A DNA stretch of 64,000 nucleotides from Spirosoma validum (GTDB taxonomy: Bacteria > Bacteroidota > Bacteroidia > Cytophagales > Spirosomataceae), in assembly GCF_014699035.1 (NCBI RefSeq), contig NZ_JACXAA010000005.1, positions 186,001 to 250,000 of the forward strand. Reading direction: 5' to 3'. The first letter of the stretch is position 1, and every line of letters starts with the position of its first letter. The notes beneath the pieces are model-generated. The model was not told the DNA's origin. It searched no databases and saw only the letters and a program-made list of their open reading frames with translations. The position numbers and the translations under genes were made by a program. This document shows positions 49,462 to 58,386 of this stretch, one piece after another.

Positions 49462-50892
49462 TCACACGTACTTCAGAATGTACTTGATCAATTTCTTGAC
49501 CTTGTCGGTATAGGGCGGATAGATGAACTTAAGCGTACCGAATTCCCGCTGCATGATACCGCGCTGATTGGAAAACGCCTGAAAGCCGAAAAAGCCATTC
49601 GATTTACCTAATCCACTGTGATTGACCCCACCAAAGGGAAGTTCGATATTGCCGAAATGAACCATCGTGTCGTTCACGACGGTGTTGCCTGCCGAGGTCC
49701 GGTCCAGAATATACTGGGTAGTCTGCCGGTTTCGGCTTTGAATATACAGGGCCAGCGGCTTCTCGCGCTGGTTGATGATCTGTAGCGCATCGTCGAGGTT
49801 CGTATACGTCAGGACGGGAAGTACCGGACCAAAAATCTCTTCCTGCATGACCCGCATGGTATCCGTAACACCCTCCAGTACAGTTGGTTCAATGAATTTC
49901 TGTCCGGCATTCAGGTTGCCCCCCAACGTAACGGTTGCGCCTTTCGCAACAGCATCATCGATTAAAGCACGAATACGCTCAAAGTGCTGCGTATTCACGA
50001 TGCGGGCATAACTGTCCGACGTATCAACTGGTTTTCCATCGGGGCTATACATGGCGGTTACGTTCGCCTGCAGCGCCTGTACAAACGGTTGTTTAATCGA
50101 CTCATGGACAAGCACATAATCCGGTGCTATGCAGGTTTGGCCGTTGTTGAGGCATTTACCCCAGGCCACTTGGGCAGCAGCCAGTTTCACATTAGCCGAA
50201 GCGTCGATAAGAGCCGGAGATTTGCCGCCTAATTCTAACGTAACGGAGGCCAAATGCGTCGCAGCGGCAGCCATCACGATGCGTCCAACCGCTGAGCTTC
50301 CGGTAAAGAAAATATGGTTGAACGGCAACGCTAACAACGATTGGGCTACGTCGGCATCTCCTTCAAAAACCATCACTTCTTCGGGTAGAAACAGATCCGT
50401 AAGCATCCGTTTGATCAGGCCGGACGTATGGGGCGTCAGTTCGGAAGGTTTTACCATCGCTACGTTCCCGGCAGCGATGGCTGATAGCAACGGTTTTATG
50501 GCCAGAACGAACGGGTAATTCCAGGGAGCTATAATCAGTACGTTGCCTTTGGGTTCGTAGCGTATATAGCTCTTCGTGCCCAGCAAGGCCAACGGCGTTG
50601 GAAGCGGCTGCGCCTTCATCCACTGTTTCAGATGCTGAATGATGTGCTTGATCTCCGCGTGGAGTGGCATTAATTCGCCTATGCTAACCTCAGAAGCCGG
50701 CTTTCGGAAATCATCATACAGCGCCTTCTGAATGGCCGATTCGTTCGTTATAACCCACGTTTGAATACGACGGATTCGTTCGATACGCTGATCGGCGGTT
50801 GTCAGGGCCATCTGGGGGGCCTGTCGATGTTGCGTATCGAAAGCCGTCTGTAAATCACTACGTAAATCGGGTTTGGCGAAGGGCGTTGTCAT
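49462..50892 (-). CDS. Aldehyde dehydrogenase (ALDH3-like)
   Basis: A 476-residue NAD(P)-dependent aldehyde dehydrogenase. Catalytic Cys is in NNGQTCIAPDYVL, the general base Glu in VTLELGGKSPALID, and the coenzyme-binding IIAPWNYPFVLAIKPL and FFTGSSAVGRIV are typical of the ALDH3/fatty-aldehyde group, as is the absence of the usual N-terminal extension and the C-terminal FGGVNHSGLGKSNG. It oxidises medium- or long-chain or aromatic aldehydes. The C-terminal tail (KKLIKYILKYV) is hydrophobic-basic, possibly membrane-associated. Confidence 0.94.
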   Translation of the reverse strand: MTTPFAKPDLRSDLQTAFDTQHRQAPQMALTTADQRIERIRRIQTWVITNESAIQKALYDDFRKPASEVSIGELMPLHAEIKHIIQHLKQWMKAQPLPTPLALLGTKSYIRYEPKGNVLIIAPWNYPFVLAIKPLLSAIAAGNVAMVKPSELTPHTSGLIKRMLTDLFLPEEVMVFEGDADVAQSLLALPFNHIFFTGSSAVGRIVMAAAATHLASVTLELGGKSPALIDASANVKLAAAQVAWGKCLNNGQTCIAPDYVLVHESIKQPFVQALQANVTAMYSPDGKPVDTSDSYARIVNTQHFERIRALIDDAVAKGATVTLGGNLNAGQKFIEPTVLEGVTDTMRVMQEEIFGPVLPVLTYTNLDDALQIINQREKPLALYIQSRNRQTTQYILDRTSAGNTVVNDTMVHFGNIELPFGGVNHSGLGKSNGFFGFQAFSNQRGIMQREFGTLKFIYPPYTDKVKKLIKYILKYV

Positions 50893-51058
50893 ACGGCCAT
50901 TGAAATACTATCAGGCTTGGGAAATTGGATAACACCCAGAGCCTGAAACGTTAAAAAGTTTATGTCAAAAGTACTAAAAACGAGTTGAACTGTCGGGGAT
51001 TGGTATTTAAACCCTGAATCGTCTATCTTAGCTGAAACTTTAGCCAACCCCGAACCGG

Positions 51059-52246
51059 ATGACGCTCGTTAGTGATAACATCCGCTATCTGCGTAAGCTG
51101 AATGGTCTGACGCAGGAGCAGTTTTCTCGTAAAATAAACATAAAGCGTTCGTTATTAGGAGCCTACGAAGAGGGGCGTGCCAATCCGAACCAGCAAAATA
51201 TACAAGCCATTGCCAAAGCGTTTAACACGACCGTTGAACTATTAACCCGCCAGGACCTTCGCAAACTGCGCGAAACGCCGAATCTTAGTATTCCGCTAGG
51301 GCAGTCAAACAAGGCAGCAGACACGTATTTTAGTCGTTCAGAACGGCATATTGAAACTGGGCCAGCGATTCGATCCGACGGAAAGTTAACGACGGACGAC
51401 GACCCGTTTCAGCACCCGGATTTTCCGGATATTTTTGCGCAGCCCGCAGCTCCGGTGCCTGAACCGCAGCCTTTATCGTCGGTCCTGAATAAATACTATA
51501 AAACGCAGGAAGAACCGCGTCGACCAGCCACCATTGCGCCGGTGCATCGGGATAATTCGGCACTCATTCCACCAGTCATTACGTCGCCGGTACGGCCCGG
51601 TCAGGAACGCCCATCAGCCGACCACCTGTTCGACGCTTCTGATTATCGACCTGGTCCGCAACAGTCTGGTCGTCAGGCGGAGTCGTTGACGTTCAACAAT
51701 GTCTATGAGGAACCCGCTTCGAATACCCGATCCAGTCAGACCCCACAATCGGTTGCGCCAACGATTCCGGTTGTGATGCAGCGCCAGTTTACGGAATACG
51801 GACAGCGGCATCAGCAGGCCGACTTTCTGCACCGCCTTCCGGCCATGCATTTGCCAACCCTACCCGAAGGACACTATCGGGCTTTCGAGGCTGGCGACGA
51901 CTTCGCATTTCCAGGCGCTCTGCTGGTTGGGAAGTTTATACGCAACTGGTTCGATATTGCCGACGGGAAATTATACGTCTTGCTGCTTCAGCCGCAGCGG
52001 ACTGATCGGTCCGATAATTCAGGGATTTTTTGTCGGCGGGTGTATAATCAGGTGAAAGTGAAGGGTACATTGTTGTTAACCGCCGACCGTACGGACATTC
52101 CCAATCGCGAAATCGCGTTGAAAGATGTGCTTGAGGTGTGGGAAATATGCGCTTTTGTCAGCCAGCAACTGCCTGCTCCAGCGCCCAATACTGACCGGTT
52201 ACGTCAGTTGGTGGATGAATTGAAATTCGAAGTCGAGCGTTTTTAA
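51059..52246 (+). CDS. XRE-family regulator with inactive S24/LexA-like C-terminal domain
   Basis: A 395-residue regulator. Residues 1-65 form an XRE HTH (LTQEQFSRKINIKRSLLGAYE). Residues about 80-255 are proline-, glutamine- and serine-rich and look disordered. Residues about 265-395 resemble the S24 peptidase domain of LexA and phage repressors (FEAGDDFAFPGALLVGKF, DIADGKLYVLLLQ, GIFCRRVYNQVKVKGTLLLTAD, VLEVWEICAFVS), but the catalytic Ser is replaced (GDDF for GDSM) and the Lys by Arg (CRRV for VKR). It should bind DNA and dimerise without self-cleavage. Such proteins are common in Cytophagales; the target is unknown. Confidence 0.82.
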   Translation: MTLVSDNIRYLRKLNGLTQEQFSRKINIKRSLLGAYEEGRANPNQQNIQAIAKAFNTTVELLTRQDLRKLRETPNLSIPLGQSNKAADTYFSRSERHIETGPAIRSDGKLTTDDDPFQHPDFPDIFAQPAAPVPEPQPLSSVLNKYYKTQEEPRRPATIAPVHRDNSALIPPVITSPVRPGQERPSADHLFDASDYRPGPQQSGRQAESLTFNNVYEEPASNTRSSQTPQSVAPTIPVVMQRQFTEYGQRHQQADFLHRLPAMHLPTLPEGHYRAFEAGDDFAFPGALLVGKFIRNWFDIADGKLYVLLLQPQRTDRSDNSGIFCRRVYNQVKVKGTLLLTADRTDIPNREIALKDVLEVWEICAFVSQQLPAPAPNTDRLRQLVDELKFEVERF

Positions 52247-52428
52247 CGGAAACGTCGGAAAATGGTCAACCCTTTTCTTGAAAAGAATCAGGCTGTAATA
52301 GTCTGTTTTAACAAGATTGCAGTACTATTATTCAGAGTGGAGTAAACGGAATCCTCTCGAAGATTGATTGTCAGTGCGAATCTGACGCCAGTACGTTCGG
52401 CTCTTTTCGCGCCTTTCTCTTTAATGTT

Positions 52429-52473
52429 GGGGGCTTTGGCAACAGGAAGTGTTTTCCTGAAACCAAAGCCCCC
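52429..52473. terminator. Nested hairpin upstream of truA
   Basis: GGGGGCTTTGG at 52429-52439 and CCAAAGCCCCC at 52463-52473 form a perfect 11-bp stem; inside it CAGGAA/TTCCTG forms a second stem. A weak T-rich stretch (TGTTGTTTTA) follows. It may end the XRE transcript or act as a truA leader. Confidence 0.55.
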
Positions 52474-52516
52474 TGTTGTTTTACGGAAGCCGACAAACTG
52501 TACTTTTGCCGGTATT

Positions 52517-53275
52517 ATGCGTTATTTTCTTCAATTAGCGTATCGGGGCACAACGTATCACGGCTGGCAGCGTCAACCGAATGGGCTAAGTGTACAGGAA
52601 GTACTCGAAACAGCCTTGACAACCATACTGCGTCAGCCGATTGCAATCGTAGGCAGCGGGCGGACAGACGCGGGGGTTCATGCGGGTGAGCAATTTGCTC
52701 ATTTCGAGACCGATGCTACGTTGCCTGACCAATTGCTTCGGTCGCTCAACAGCCTGATTCCGCCAGACATTGCTGTGTATGATTGCTTCCCCGTCCGAGC
52801 CGACGACCACGCCCGCTATACCGCTACGTATCGCTATTACCAGTACCAGATCATTCGTCGGAAAGATCCGTTTCGGGAAGGACTTGCCTATCTATTCAAC
52901 CCATCGTTGAACGTAGCACGCATGAATGAAGCTGCCGGTAAATTGCTGGAACACATCGATTTTGAGAGTTTTAGCAAAGTAAAAACAGATGTGCGGACGT
53001 TCAACTGCCAGATTGACTGGGCTTATTGGGAGGAGAAGCCGAACCATGATCTGGTTTTTCATATCCGCGCCAATCGCTTTCTCCACGGTATGGTACGGGC
53101 GATTGTTGGAACGCTGTTGGCGGTAGGACAGGAGCGGTTGAGCGTCGATGAATTTGAAAACATTATTCTGGCCAGAAATCGTAAACAAGCTGGGCGGGCA
53201 GCTCCGGCCGAGGGACTGTCGCTGGTCGAAGTCGGTTATCCAGATGCTGTATTTAACGAACGAAGAAGTGCGTGA
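52517..53275 (+). CDS. truA: tRNA pseudouridine synthase A
   Basis: A 252-residue enzyme that makes pseudouridine at positions 38-40 of the anticodon stem-loop. The N-terminus is MRYFLQLAYRGTTYHGWQRQ, the catalytic Asp lies in GSGRTDAGVHA, and RANRFLHGMVRAIVGTLL completes the family signature. The frame is open 51 codons further upstream, but that part crosses the nested hairpin and is not conserved, so I use the ATG before RYFLQLAY. The stop codon lies inside the first unit of the following repeat element. Confidence 0.95.
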   Translation: MRYFLQLAYRGTTYHGWQRQPNGLSVQEVLETALTTILRQPIAIVGSGRTDAGVHAGEQFAHFETDATLPDQLLRSLNSLIPPDIAVYDCFPVRADDHARYTATYRYYQYQIIRRKDPFREGLAYLFNPSLNVARMNEAAGKLLEHIDFESFSKVKTDVRTFNCQIDWAYWEEKPNHDLVFHIRANRFLHGMVRAIVGTLLAVGQERLSVDEFENIILARNRKQAGRAAPAEGLSLVEVGYPDAVFNERRSA

Positions 53276-53340
53276 AGAGTGAAGAATAGTTTGTATTAGC
53301 TTTTTATTCTTCACTCTTCATTCTACAGTCTTCACTCATT
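53272..53340. repeat. 7-base-period inverted repeat element after truA
   Basis: Left arm: GTGAAGA, GTGAAGA, ATA. Right arm on the minus strand: GAGTGAA, GACTGTA, GAATGAA, GAGTGAA, GAAT. TGAAGAGTGAAGAAT (53273-53287) and its exact complement (53306-53320) form a 15-bp stem with an 18-base loop. The truA stop (53273-53275) lies in the first unit. Confidence 0.8.
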
Positions 53341-53373
53341 TTTTTCGCTAACTTTCATCAAAAAAGAATTCTC

Positions 53374-53979
53374 TTGAAACTAGGAACGATCATATTGGCA
53401 GCTGGAGACTCCTCACGCATGGGTGGTGAGCCGAAACAGTTGCTCACGTATAAAGGGCAGTCGCTGATCCGTCGGACTACTGAGAGTGCACTGGCTTTAC
53501 AAGATGGCCCGGTTGTGGTTGTATTGGGCGCCCATCGCGCTCGAATTGTGCCGGAACTGACCGGTTTACCCGTTACCATCATTGATAACCCGAGCTGGTC
53601 AACTGGACAGGCTTCGTCACTTAAAACGGGGTTGGCGGCACTCTATCTGACGCATAAAGACATCGACGCGGTACTGGTATTGCATATCGATCAGCCGCTG
53701 GTATCGCTCGGGTTGCTGCTGCACATGCTGGAAGTCAGGAAGGATGAAGGAAAAGGCATTGTTGCCTGTCGATACGGTACCCAGGTTGGCGTTCCGGCTC
53801 TTTTCGATCGCGACTATATCGACGAGCTGCTACAATTGGCAGGAGACAAAGGATTGCAGTGGGTAATTGTTCGCCATCGCGACGACTGCTCGGAAGTGCC
53901 GTTCGAAGCGGGCGCCATTGACCTGAACTTCAAACGTGACGTCGAACAATTCCAGCAGGCACAAATGCAGGCTCAGTAA
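53374..53979 (+). CDS. MobA-like nucleotidyltransferase (MocA/CoxC-type)
   Basis: A 201-residue NTP-transferase fold protein. The N-terminal nucleotide loop is GTIILAAGDSSRMGGEPKQLL and the metal-site region LVLHIDQPLVS. Relatives transfer CMP or GMP to molybdopterin, or activate other small molecules. No molybdenum-cofactor or molybdoenzyme gene is near, so the acceptor is open. The start is TTG at 53374, a rare start codon with no ATG alternative before the conserved motif. Confidence 0.87.
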   Translation: MKLGTIILAAGDSSRMGGEPKQLLTYKGQSLIRRTTESALALQDGPVVVVLGAHRARIVPELTGLPVTIIDNPSWSTGQASSLKTGLAALYLTHKDIDAVLVLHIDQPLVSLGLLLHMLEVRKDEGKGIVACRYGTQVGVPALFDRDYIDELLQLAGDKGLQWVIVRHRDDCSEVPFEAGAIDLNFKRDVEQFQQAQMQAQ

Positions 53980-54012
53980 TAAAAATTTTTGAAAGCCAGC
54001 TTTGATGTTCTA

Positions 54013-54080
54013 AACCACAGAGGCACGGAGAACACAAAGACAGTCGATAAAAAAAACGTGTTCTCCGTGCCTCTGTGGTT
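54013..54080. repeat. Palindromic element of the widespread CCACAGAGG-CACGGAG type
   Basis: AACCACAGAGGCACGGAG begins a 23-bp arm at 54013-54035 with its perfect complement at 54058-54080 and a 22-base A-rich loop. The arms contain CACAGAG, CACGGAG and CACAAAG at 8-9 base spacing. The element occupies most of the 106-base gap and ends five bases before the DinB-like ATG. Confidence 0.8.
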
Positions 54081-54085
54081 AAAAA

Positions 54086-54664
54086 ATGCAGAAACTCGAT
54101 ACTGCCCGCGATTTGCAACATCGCCTTTCCATTGTTCTGGAAACGGTTCAACAGGAGTTTGCGAGCCTGACCGACGAACAGCTTCGCTGGAAACCCGCGC
54201 CCGATCGCTGGAGTATTGTGGAGTGTTTGCAGCACCTGAATCTGGCCGAACGGTTTTACATCCGCAACATTCAGCACAAAGTCGATAAACTGGGGTTATT
54301 GCAGACAAATCCAACGGACCAGAACGTTGAAAGCGACTGGATTGGGAAAGCCATGTTATTTGCCGTTGATCCACAGGTGAAAATCAAACTACCCGCGCCG
54401 GGTATGATTCGGCCACGACCGGCCGCTGAACTGGTTCCCGCCGACGTAATCGGGCAGTTTCTTGATCTGCAAACGTTGTTACGTTCGCTTCTGGACAAAG
54501 CCGTTTATCTCGACTGGAACCAGGAGAAAGTGATGACGCTGTTCGGTAACTGGCTTAAAATCCGGTTAGGCGACGCGTTCCGCATGTTAATCGCGCATAC
54601 AGAACGGCACATGAAACAGGCGATGCGGGTAAAGGCGGAAATGGGTACATTTGCTTCGTTATAA
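54086..54664 (+). CDS. DinB-like (DUF1569/YfiT type) four-helix protein
   Basis: A 192-residue DinB-superfamily protein. The metal-binding histidines are seen in VECLQHLNLAERFY and MLIAHTERHMKQAM, with the opening ETVQQEFASLTDEQLRWKPAPDRWSI typical of the family. Members are metal-dependent thiol transferases or stress proteins; this one is uncharacterised. The ATG follows the palindromic element directly. The next gene starts 23 bases downstream on the same strand. Confidence 0.85.
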   Translation: MQKLDTARDLQHRLSIVLETVQQEFASLTDEQLRWKPAPDRWSIVECLQHLNLAERFYIRNIQHKVDKLGLLQTNPTDQNVESDWIGKAMLFAVDPQVKIKLPAPGMIRPRPAAELVPADVIGQFLDLQTLLRSLLDKAVYLDWNQEKVMTLFGNWLKIRLGDAFRMLIAHTERHMKQAMRVKAEMGTFASL

Positions 54665-54687
54665 ACTAAACGACGCGCCTTTTTTTG

Positions 54688-55269
54688 ATGTGTAAAGCCC
54701 CTCTGTTCCTGTTTTTTTGCCTCCTAACTCATCTTACAGTTGCCCAGGATATTGTCGAATGGTCGCCAACGTATCAGCTGACGAAGCGTGACTTTCAGCT
54801 CAAAGCGCCCAATTCCGGCAATAGCCAGCGATATTATGCCGCTTGTCAGATGGATTTTAGTTATCAGATGAGTGGGTATGAGTTTATGTTTACAAAAAAT
54901 TTCAATCGCTTTGCACGGGCTATTTTCAATCGAAAAGCGTCCTGGCTAGACGAAGGCCCTTTAGCAGATCGGTTGATTGACATGGCGCAGCTTGATTTTG
55001 ATCTGGTTGAATTGTATACCCGTAAAATTCGCAAACGGATGTACGAAGAGAAGCGGGCTTTTTCAAACATGGATTTTTATAAACAAGCCGTCAGCGAAAC
55101 CCAGAAGCTGTATGCCGAACGACTTGCGGAAATTGTCCGACTGACAGACGGTGGGCAGTCAGAAACCCGAACGAGGGAAATTCGTGAACAGATTGTCCGT
55201 GAAATCAATGAGTTAAACGAATATTGCAAAGAATGTAAACCCGCGAAGAAAAAGACGGATCGGAAGTAA
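54688..55269 (+). CDS. Hypothetical secreted protein
   Basis: A 193-residue protein with a signal peptide (LFLFFCLLTHLTVAQ) and a mature part beginning DIVEWSPTYQLTKRDFQ. The second half is helical and charged (LYTRKIRKRMYEEKRAF, TREIREQIVREINELNEY) with a lysine-rich end and a CKEC pair. The opening recalls Bacteroidota proteins annotated DUF922-like, but the similarity is too weak to assign. A TTG just before the ATG is not needed as start. Confidence 0.75.
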   Translation: MCKAPLFLFFCLLTHLTVAQDIVEWSPTYQLTKRDFQLKAPNSGNSQRYYAACQMDFSYQMSGYEFMFTKNFNRFARAIFNRKASWLDEGPLADRLIDMAQLDFDLVELYTRKIRKRMYEEKRAFSNMDFYKQAVSETQKLYAERLAEIVRLTDGGQSETRTREIREQIVREINELNEYCKECKPAKKKTDRK

Positions 55270-55306
55270 GTTCTTTTGATAGATTGACCAATAACCTATG
55301 CGTTAA

Positions 55307-57628
55307 ATGAAACACTATTTACAACACGACCCCTGGAATATTGTTGAAGAAGGTTTTCACCGTGATTTTAATGAAGTAACCGAAAGCGTGATGTCGCTGG
55401 GTAACGGCCGACTCGGTGGGCGTGGTTCGTTTGAAGAGAAATATTCGGGCAAAACTATGCTGGGTAACTACGTAGCGGGCGTGTATTACCCCGACAAAAC
55501 CCGCGTAGGCTGGTGGAAGAATGGGTACCCCCAGTATTTTGCCAAAGTGCTGAATGCCGCCAACTGGATCGGTATCGACATTGACATTGAGTACGAAACC
55601 CTCGATCTGAACCACTGCGAGGTCCGTGATTTTCGGCGGGTACTGAACATGGAGGAAGGTTACCTCGAACGCTCCTTCGTGGCCCGGCTGAAAAGTGGGA
55701 AAGAAGTACAGGTGAATGCCAAGCGGTTCTGCTCCATTGTCGATGATGAAGCGGGCGCGATCCGGTACGCCATCAAACCCCTTAATTTCGACGCCAAAAT
55801 TACCATTACCCCTTACATCGACGGCGACATCCGTAATCGAGACGCTAATTACGACGAAACCTTCTGGGATGAAGTTCGCAAGGAAACGGCTTATGGAGAA
55901 GCGTACATTGAACTCCGTACCCGCAAAACCGGCTTCCACGTAGCAACGGGCATGTGCGTTTCCATTGAGCAGGATGGCCTGTCGATTGACTACCAGTCGC
56001 AGCCAATTAAATACGAAAAATACGTAGCGAACCGGATTACACTCGACTGTCGGCAGGGGCAGGAAACGGTTGTGTATAAATATGCTGTCAACCTGTCGTC
56101 GCTGAACTACGACCCGGATACGATCATCAAAGAAGCCCATCAGTATATCCAGCGGATTACGCGGAAGGGTTTCGACAAGATGCTGTTCGAACAGAAGCAG
56201 GCCTGGGCCGATAAATGGAAGATGAACGACATCGTTATCGATGGCGACATTGCGGCTCAGCAAGGTATCCGCTTTACTATTTTCCAGTTGAACCAGACGT
56301 ATACTGGCGAAGATGAGCGGCTGAATATCGGTCCGAAAGGCTTTACAGGTGAGAAATACGGCGGATCGACCTACTGGGATACCGAAGCCTATTGCTTACC
56401 GTTCTACCTTTCGACGGCCGACCAGAAAGTAGCCCGTAATCTCCTGATCTATCGCTACAAGCAACTTGGAAAAGCCATTGAAAATGCCCAGAAACTTGGG
56501 TTTCGGGCCGGAGCTGCGCTGTATCCGATGGTAACGATGAACGGTGAAGAATGCCATAACGAATGGGAAATCACTTTTGAAGAAATTCACCGGAACGGCG
56601 CCATTGCCTACGCCATTTACGACTACGTTCGCTATACGGGCGATGAACAATATCTGGTCGATTATGGACTGGAAGTACTCATTTCAATCAGCCGGTTCTG
56701 GAGCCAGCGTGTCAACTGGTCGAAATCAAAAGAGCAGTACGTCATGCTGGGCGTAACAGGACCGAACGAATACGAAAACAACGTTAACAACAACTGGTAC
56801 ACGAACTACATTGCCGCCTGGACGTTACGCTACACGACGGAAGCTGTGGCCAAAGTCAAAGCCCTGAATCCTGAAAAATACGCTGAACTGATCGACCGGA
56901 TTCACTTCCGGGAGGAGAAAGAACTGGCTACCGCCCGGCAGATCATCGATAAGATGTATTTGCCTCAGGATGACCAATTAGGGGTTTTTCTACAGCAGGA
57001 AGGATTTCTGGACAAAGACCTGATGCCGGTTTCCGACATTCCGAAAGGGCAACGGCCGATCAATCAGCACTGGTCATGGGATCGGATTTTGCGGTCCTGT
57101 TTCATCAAGCAGGCCGACGTATTGCAGGGATTGTATTTCTTCGAGGACGAGTTCGACGTGGATACACTACGTCGCAATTTTGATTTCTATGAACCCATGA
57201 CTGTTCATGAGTCATCACTGTCGCCCTGCGTTCACTCCATTCAGGCATCGAAATTGGGGATGAAAGAAAAAGCCTACGAAATGTACCTCCGCACCGCCCG
57301 ACTGGATCTTGATGATTATAACAACGACACGGAAGATGGTTGCCACATTACATCGATGGCTGGTACGTGGCTGGCCGTTGTGAAAGGATTTGGCGGCCTG
57401 CGAGTTGAGGATGAGAAATTGGTGCTGAGTCCATACTGCCCCGATAACTGGCAGGCGCTGGCCTTCAAGATTCGGTTCCGGGATATGTTGGTGCAAGTCA
57501 CGACCACGCAGCGGGACGTAACAGTGCAAAATTTCTCAACAATGCCCATTACCATCAACCTGCACGACAAGGACGTAACGATTAAAGCCGAAAGTCAGAA
57601 GACGATAAGCAGTAAAGTGACAGCTTAA
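55307..57628 (+). CDS. Glycoside hydrolase family 65 phosphorylase (maltose phosphorylase-like)
   Basis: A 773-residue GH65 protein, full length. The N-terminal beta-sandwich starts with DPWNIVEEGFHRDFNEVTES. The catalytic (alpha/alpha)6 barrel has GGSTYWDTEAYCLPFYL and the motif GEECHNEWEITFEEIHRNG (from residue 413) that holds the general acid Glu; the phosphate site appears as HESSLSPCVHSI. It should phosphorolyse maltose, or a related alpha-glucoside such as trehalose or kojibiose, to beta-glucose 1-phosphate plus glucose. No phosphoglucomutase gene is adjacent, which a typical operon would have. Confidence 0.93.
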   Translation: MKHYLQHDPWNIVEEGFHRDFNEVTESVMSLGNGRLGGRGSFEEKYSGKTMLGNYVAGVYYPDKTRVGWWKNGYPQYFAKVLNAANWIGIDIDIEYETLDLNHCEVRDFRRVLNMEEGYLERSFVARLKSGKEVQVNAKRFCSIVDDEAGAIRYAIKPLNFDAKITITPYIDGDIRNRDANYDETFWDEVRKETAYGEAYIELRTRKTGFHVATGMCVSIEQDGLSIDYQSQPIKYEKYVANRITLDCRQGQETVVYKYAVNLSSLNYDPDTIIKEAHQYIQRITRKGFDKMLFEQKQAWADKWKMNDIVIDGDIAAQQGIRFTIFQLNQTYTGEDERLNIGPKGFTGEKYGGSTYWDTEAYCLPFYLSTADQKVARNLLIYRYKQLGKAIENAQKLGFRAGAALYPMVTMNGEECHNEWEITFEEIHRNGAIAYAIYDYVRYTGDEQYLVDYGLEVLISISRFWSQRVNWSKSKEQYVMLGVTGPNEYENNVNNNWYTNYIAAWTLRYTTEAVAKVKALNPEKYAELIDRIHFREEKELATARQIIDKMYLPQDDQLGVFLQQEGFLDKDLMPVSDIPKGQRPINQHWSWDRILRSCFIKQADVLQGLYFFEDEFDVDTLRRNFDFYEPMTVHESSLSPCVHSIQASKLGMKEKAYEMYLRTARLDLDDYNNDTEDGCHITSMAGTWLAVVKGFGGLRVEDEKLVLSPYCPDNWQALAFKIRFRDMLVQVTTTQRDVTVQNFSTMPITINLHDKDVTIKAESQKTISSKVTA

Positions 57629-57725
57629 TAGCGTCCGATTTTAGAAGTTATCTGAATTGGTGCGGACATGTTTACGAAACCGCCCGCATGGAACGAGCTG
57701 AATGAATTCAAGCAGCTTTTTACTG

Positions 57726-57766
57726 GCAACGTCGAAGTGACTAATGAATTTCGGCGTTGCTATTTT
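57726..57766 (+). terminator. Terminator of the GH65 gene
   Basis: GCAACGTCGAA at 57726-57736 and TTCGGCGTTGC at 57750-57760 pair over 11 bp with one G-U, followed by TATTTT. Confidence 0.6.
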
Positions 57767-57785
57767 GCGTAAGCAGGCTTACCAC

Positions 57786-58028
57786 TTAGTCGCTCGATTC
57801 AGGGGCAAGTATAGCTTGATTTAACTCTCTTATGGCGATTACAGCAAAGGCAAGCTTGTCTGATTTTCGGTATTGCCCAACTTGTATAGCACCAGAAGGG
57901 GGCTCGAAAGAGTGTTTCACTTTCTGACAAGCTATACCTATGGCGGGATTCAATCTGAGTTTGAACTGACGAATAGGTGTATCCGCACCAAACCAGAGAT
58001 TTATGATATTTTTAACTGTCGGTTTCAT
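57786..58028 (-). CDS. Hypothetical 80-residue protein
   Basis: An ATG-started frame, MKPTVKNIINLWFGADTPI at the N-terminus and LNQAILAPESSD at the C-terminus, in a stretch with no other gene. It has no signal, helix or recognised domain. Composition is plausible for a real small protein, but nothing else supports it. Confidence 0.35.
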   Translation of the reverse strand: MKPTVKNIINLWFGADTPIRQFKLRLNPAIGIACQKVKHSFEPPSGAIQVGQYRKSDKLAFAVIAIRELNQAILAPESSD

Positions 58029-58284
58029 AACGCTTCATAGTAATTGTTATAAACTCAACAACGTCCTGCTAGTAATGTTTTGCTAATTGCCTCATTATTA
58101 GGGAATTTGATTAATATCAGGAAGCCCCCAAAATTAGCTTATCAGTAGACTGTGCAGCATTTGCTGAGTTCTCTTCCGCTCCTGTTTTGCATTCTAAGCT
58201 ATCGTAACCTCACAACCACAACCTTCACACTGAACTGTTAATTTATTTCAGAAACAGAGTGTGATATGATGTTTAGAAACGAAA
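58029..58284. other. Intergenic stretch without visible genes
   Basis: AT-rich, with no open frame worth keeping and no clear repeat. Together with the hairpin at 58285-58355 it separates two doubtful or small minus-strand genes. Confidence 0.5.
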
Positions 58285-58355
58285 GTATCTTACCAACTAA
58301 AATCGCTCAAAAAACAGTTTCTACAGTTTTTGAGCGATTTTAGTTGGTAAGATAC
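58285..58355. terminator. Very long perfect hairpin, 29-bp arms
   Basis: The arms at 58285-58313 and 58327-58355 are perfectly complementary (ends GTATCTTACC and GGTAAGATAC) with a 13-base loop. It lies 32 bases after the stop codon of the minus-strand secreted protein gene. The arm contains TGAGCGATTTTAG, also present in the smaller hairpin at 10274-10321. Confidence 0.8.
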
Positions 58356-58386
58356 AGGATATGCTGTAGTTATTTCTAGGCTTAAA

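Noticed and set aside
54013..54080. Insertion-sequence ends
   Set aside because: No transposase between or beside the arms and no target duplication; best described as a palindromic repeat.
53973..54374. Frames reading through the CCACAGAGG palindrome (both strands)
   Set aside because: Their peptides (NHRGTEN and similar) are the known kind of artefact of this repeat; they overlap the DinB-like gene.
55319..56263. 314-codon frame antisense to the GH65 gene
   Set aside because: It lies entirely in a well-conserved phosphorylase gene; the protein has no recognisable domain and the frame is explained by codon bias of the real gene.
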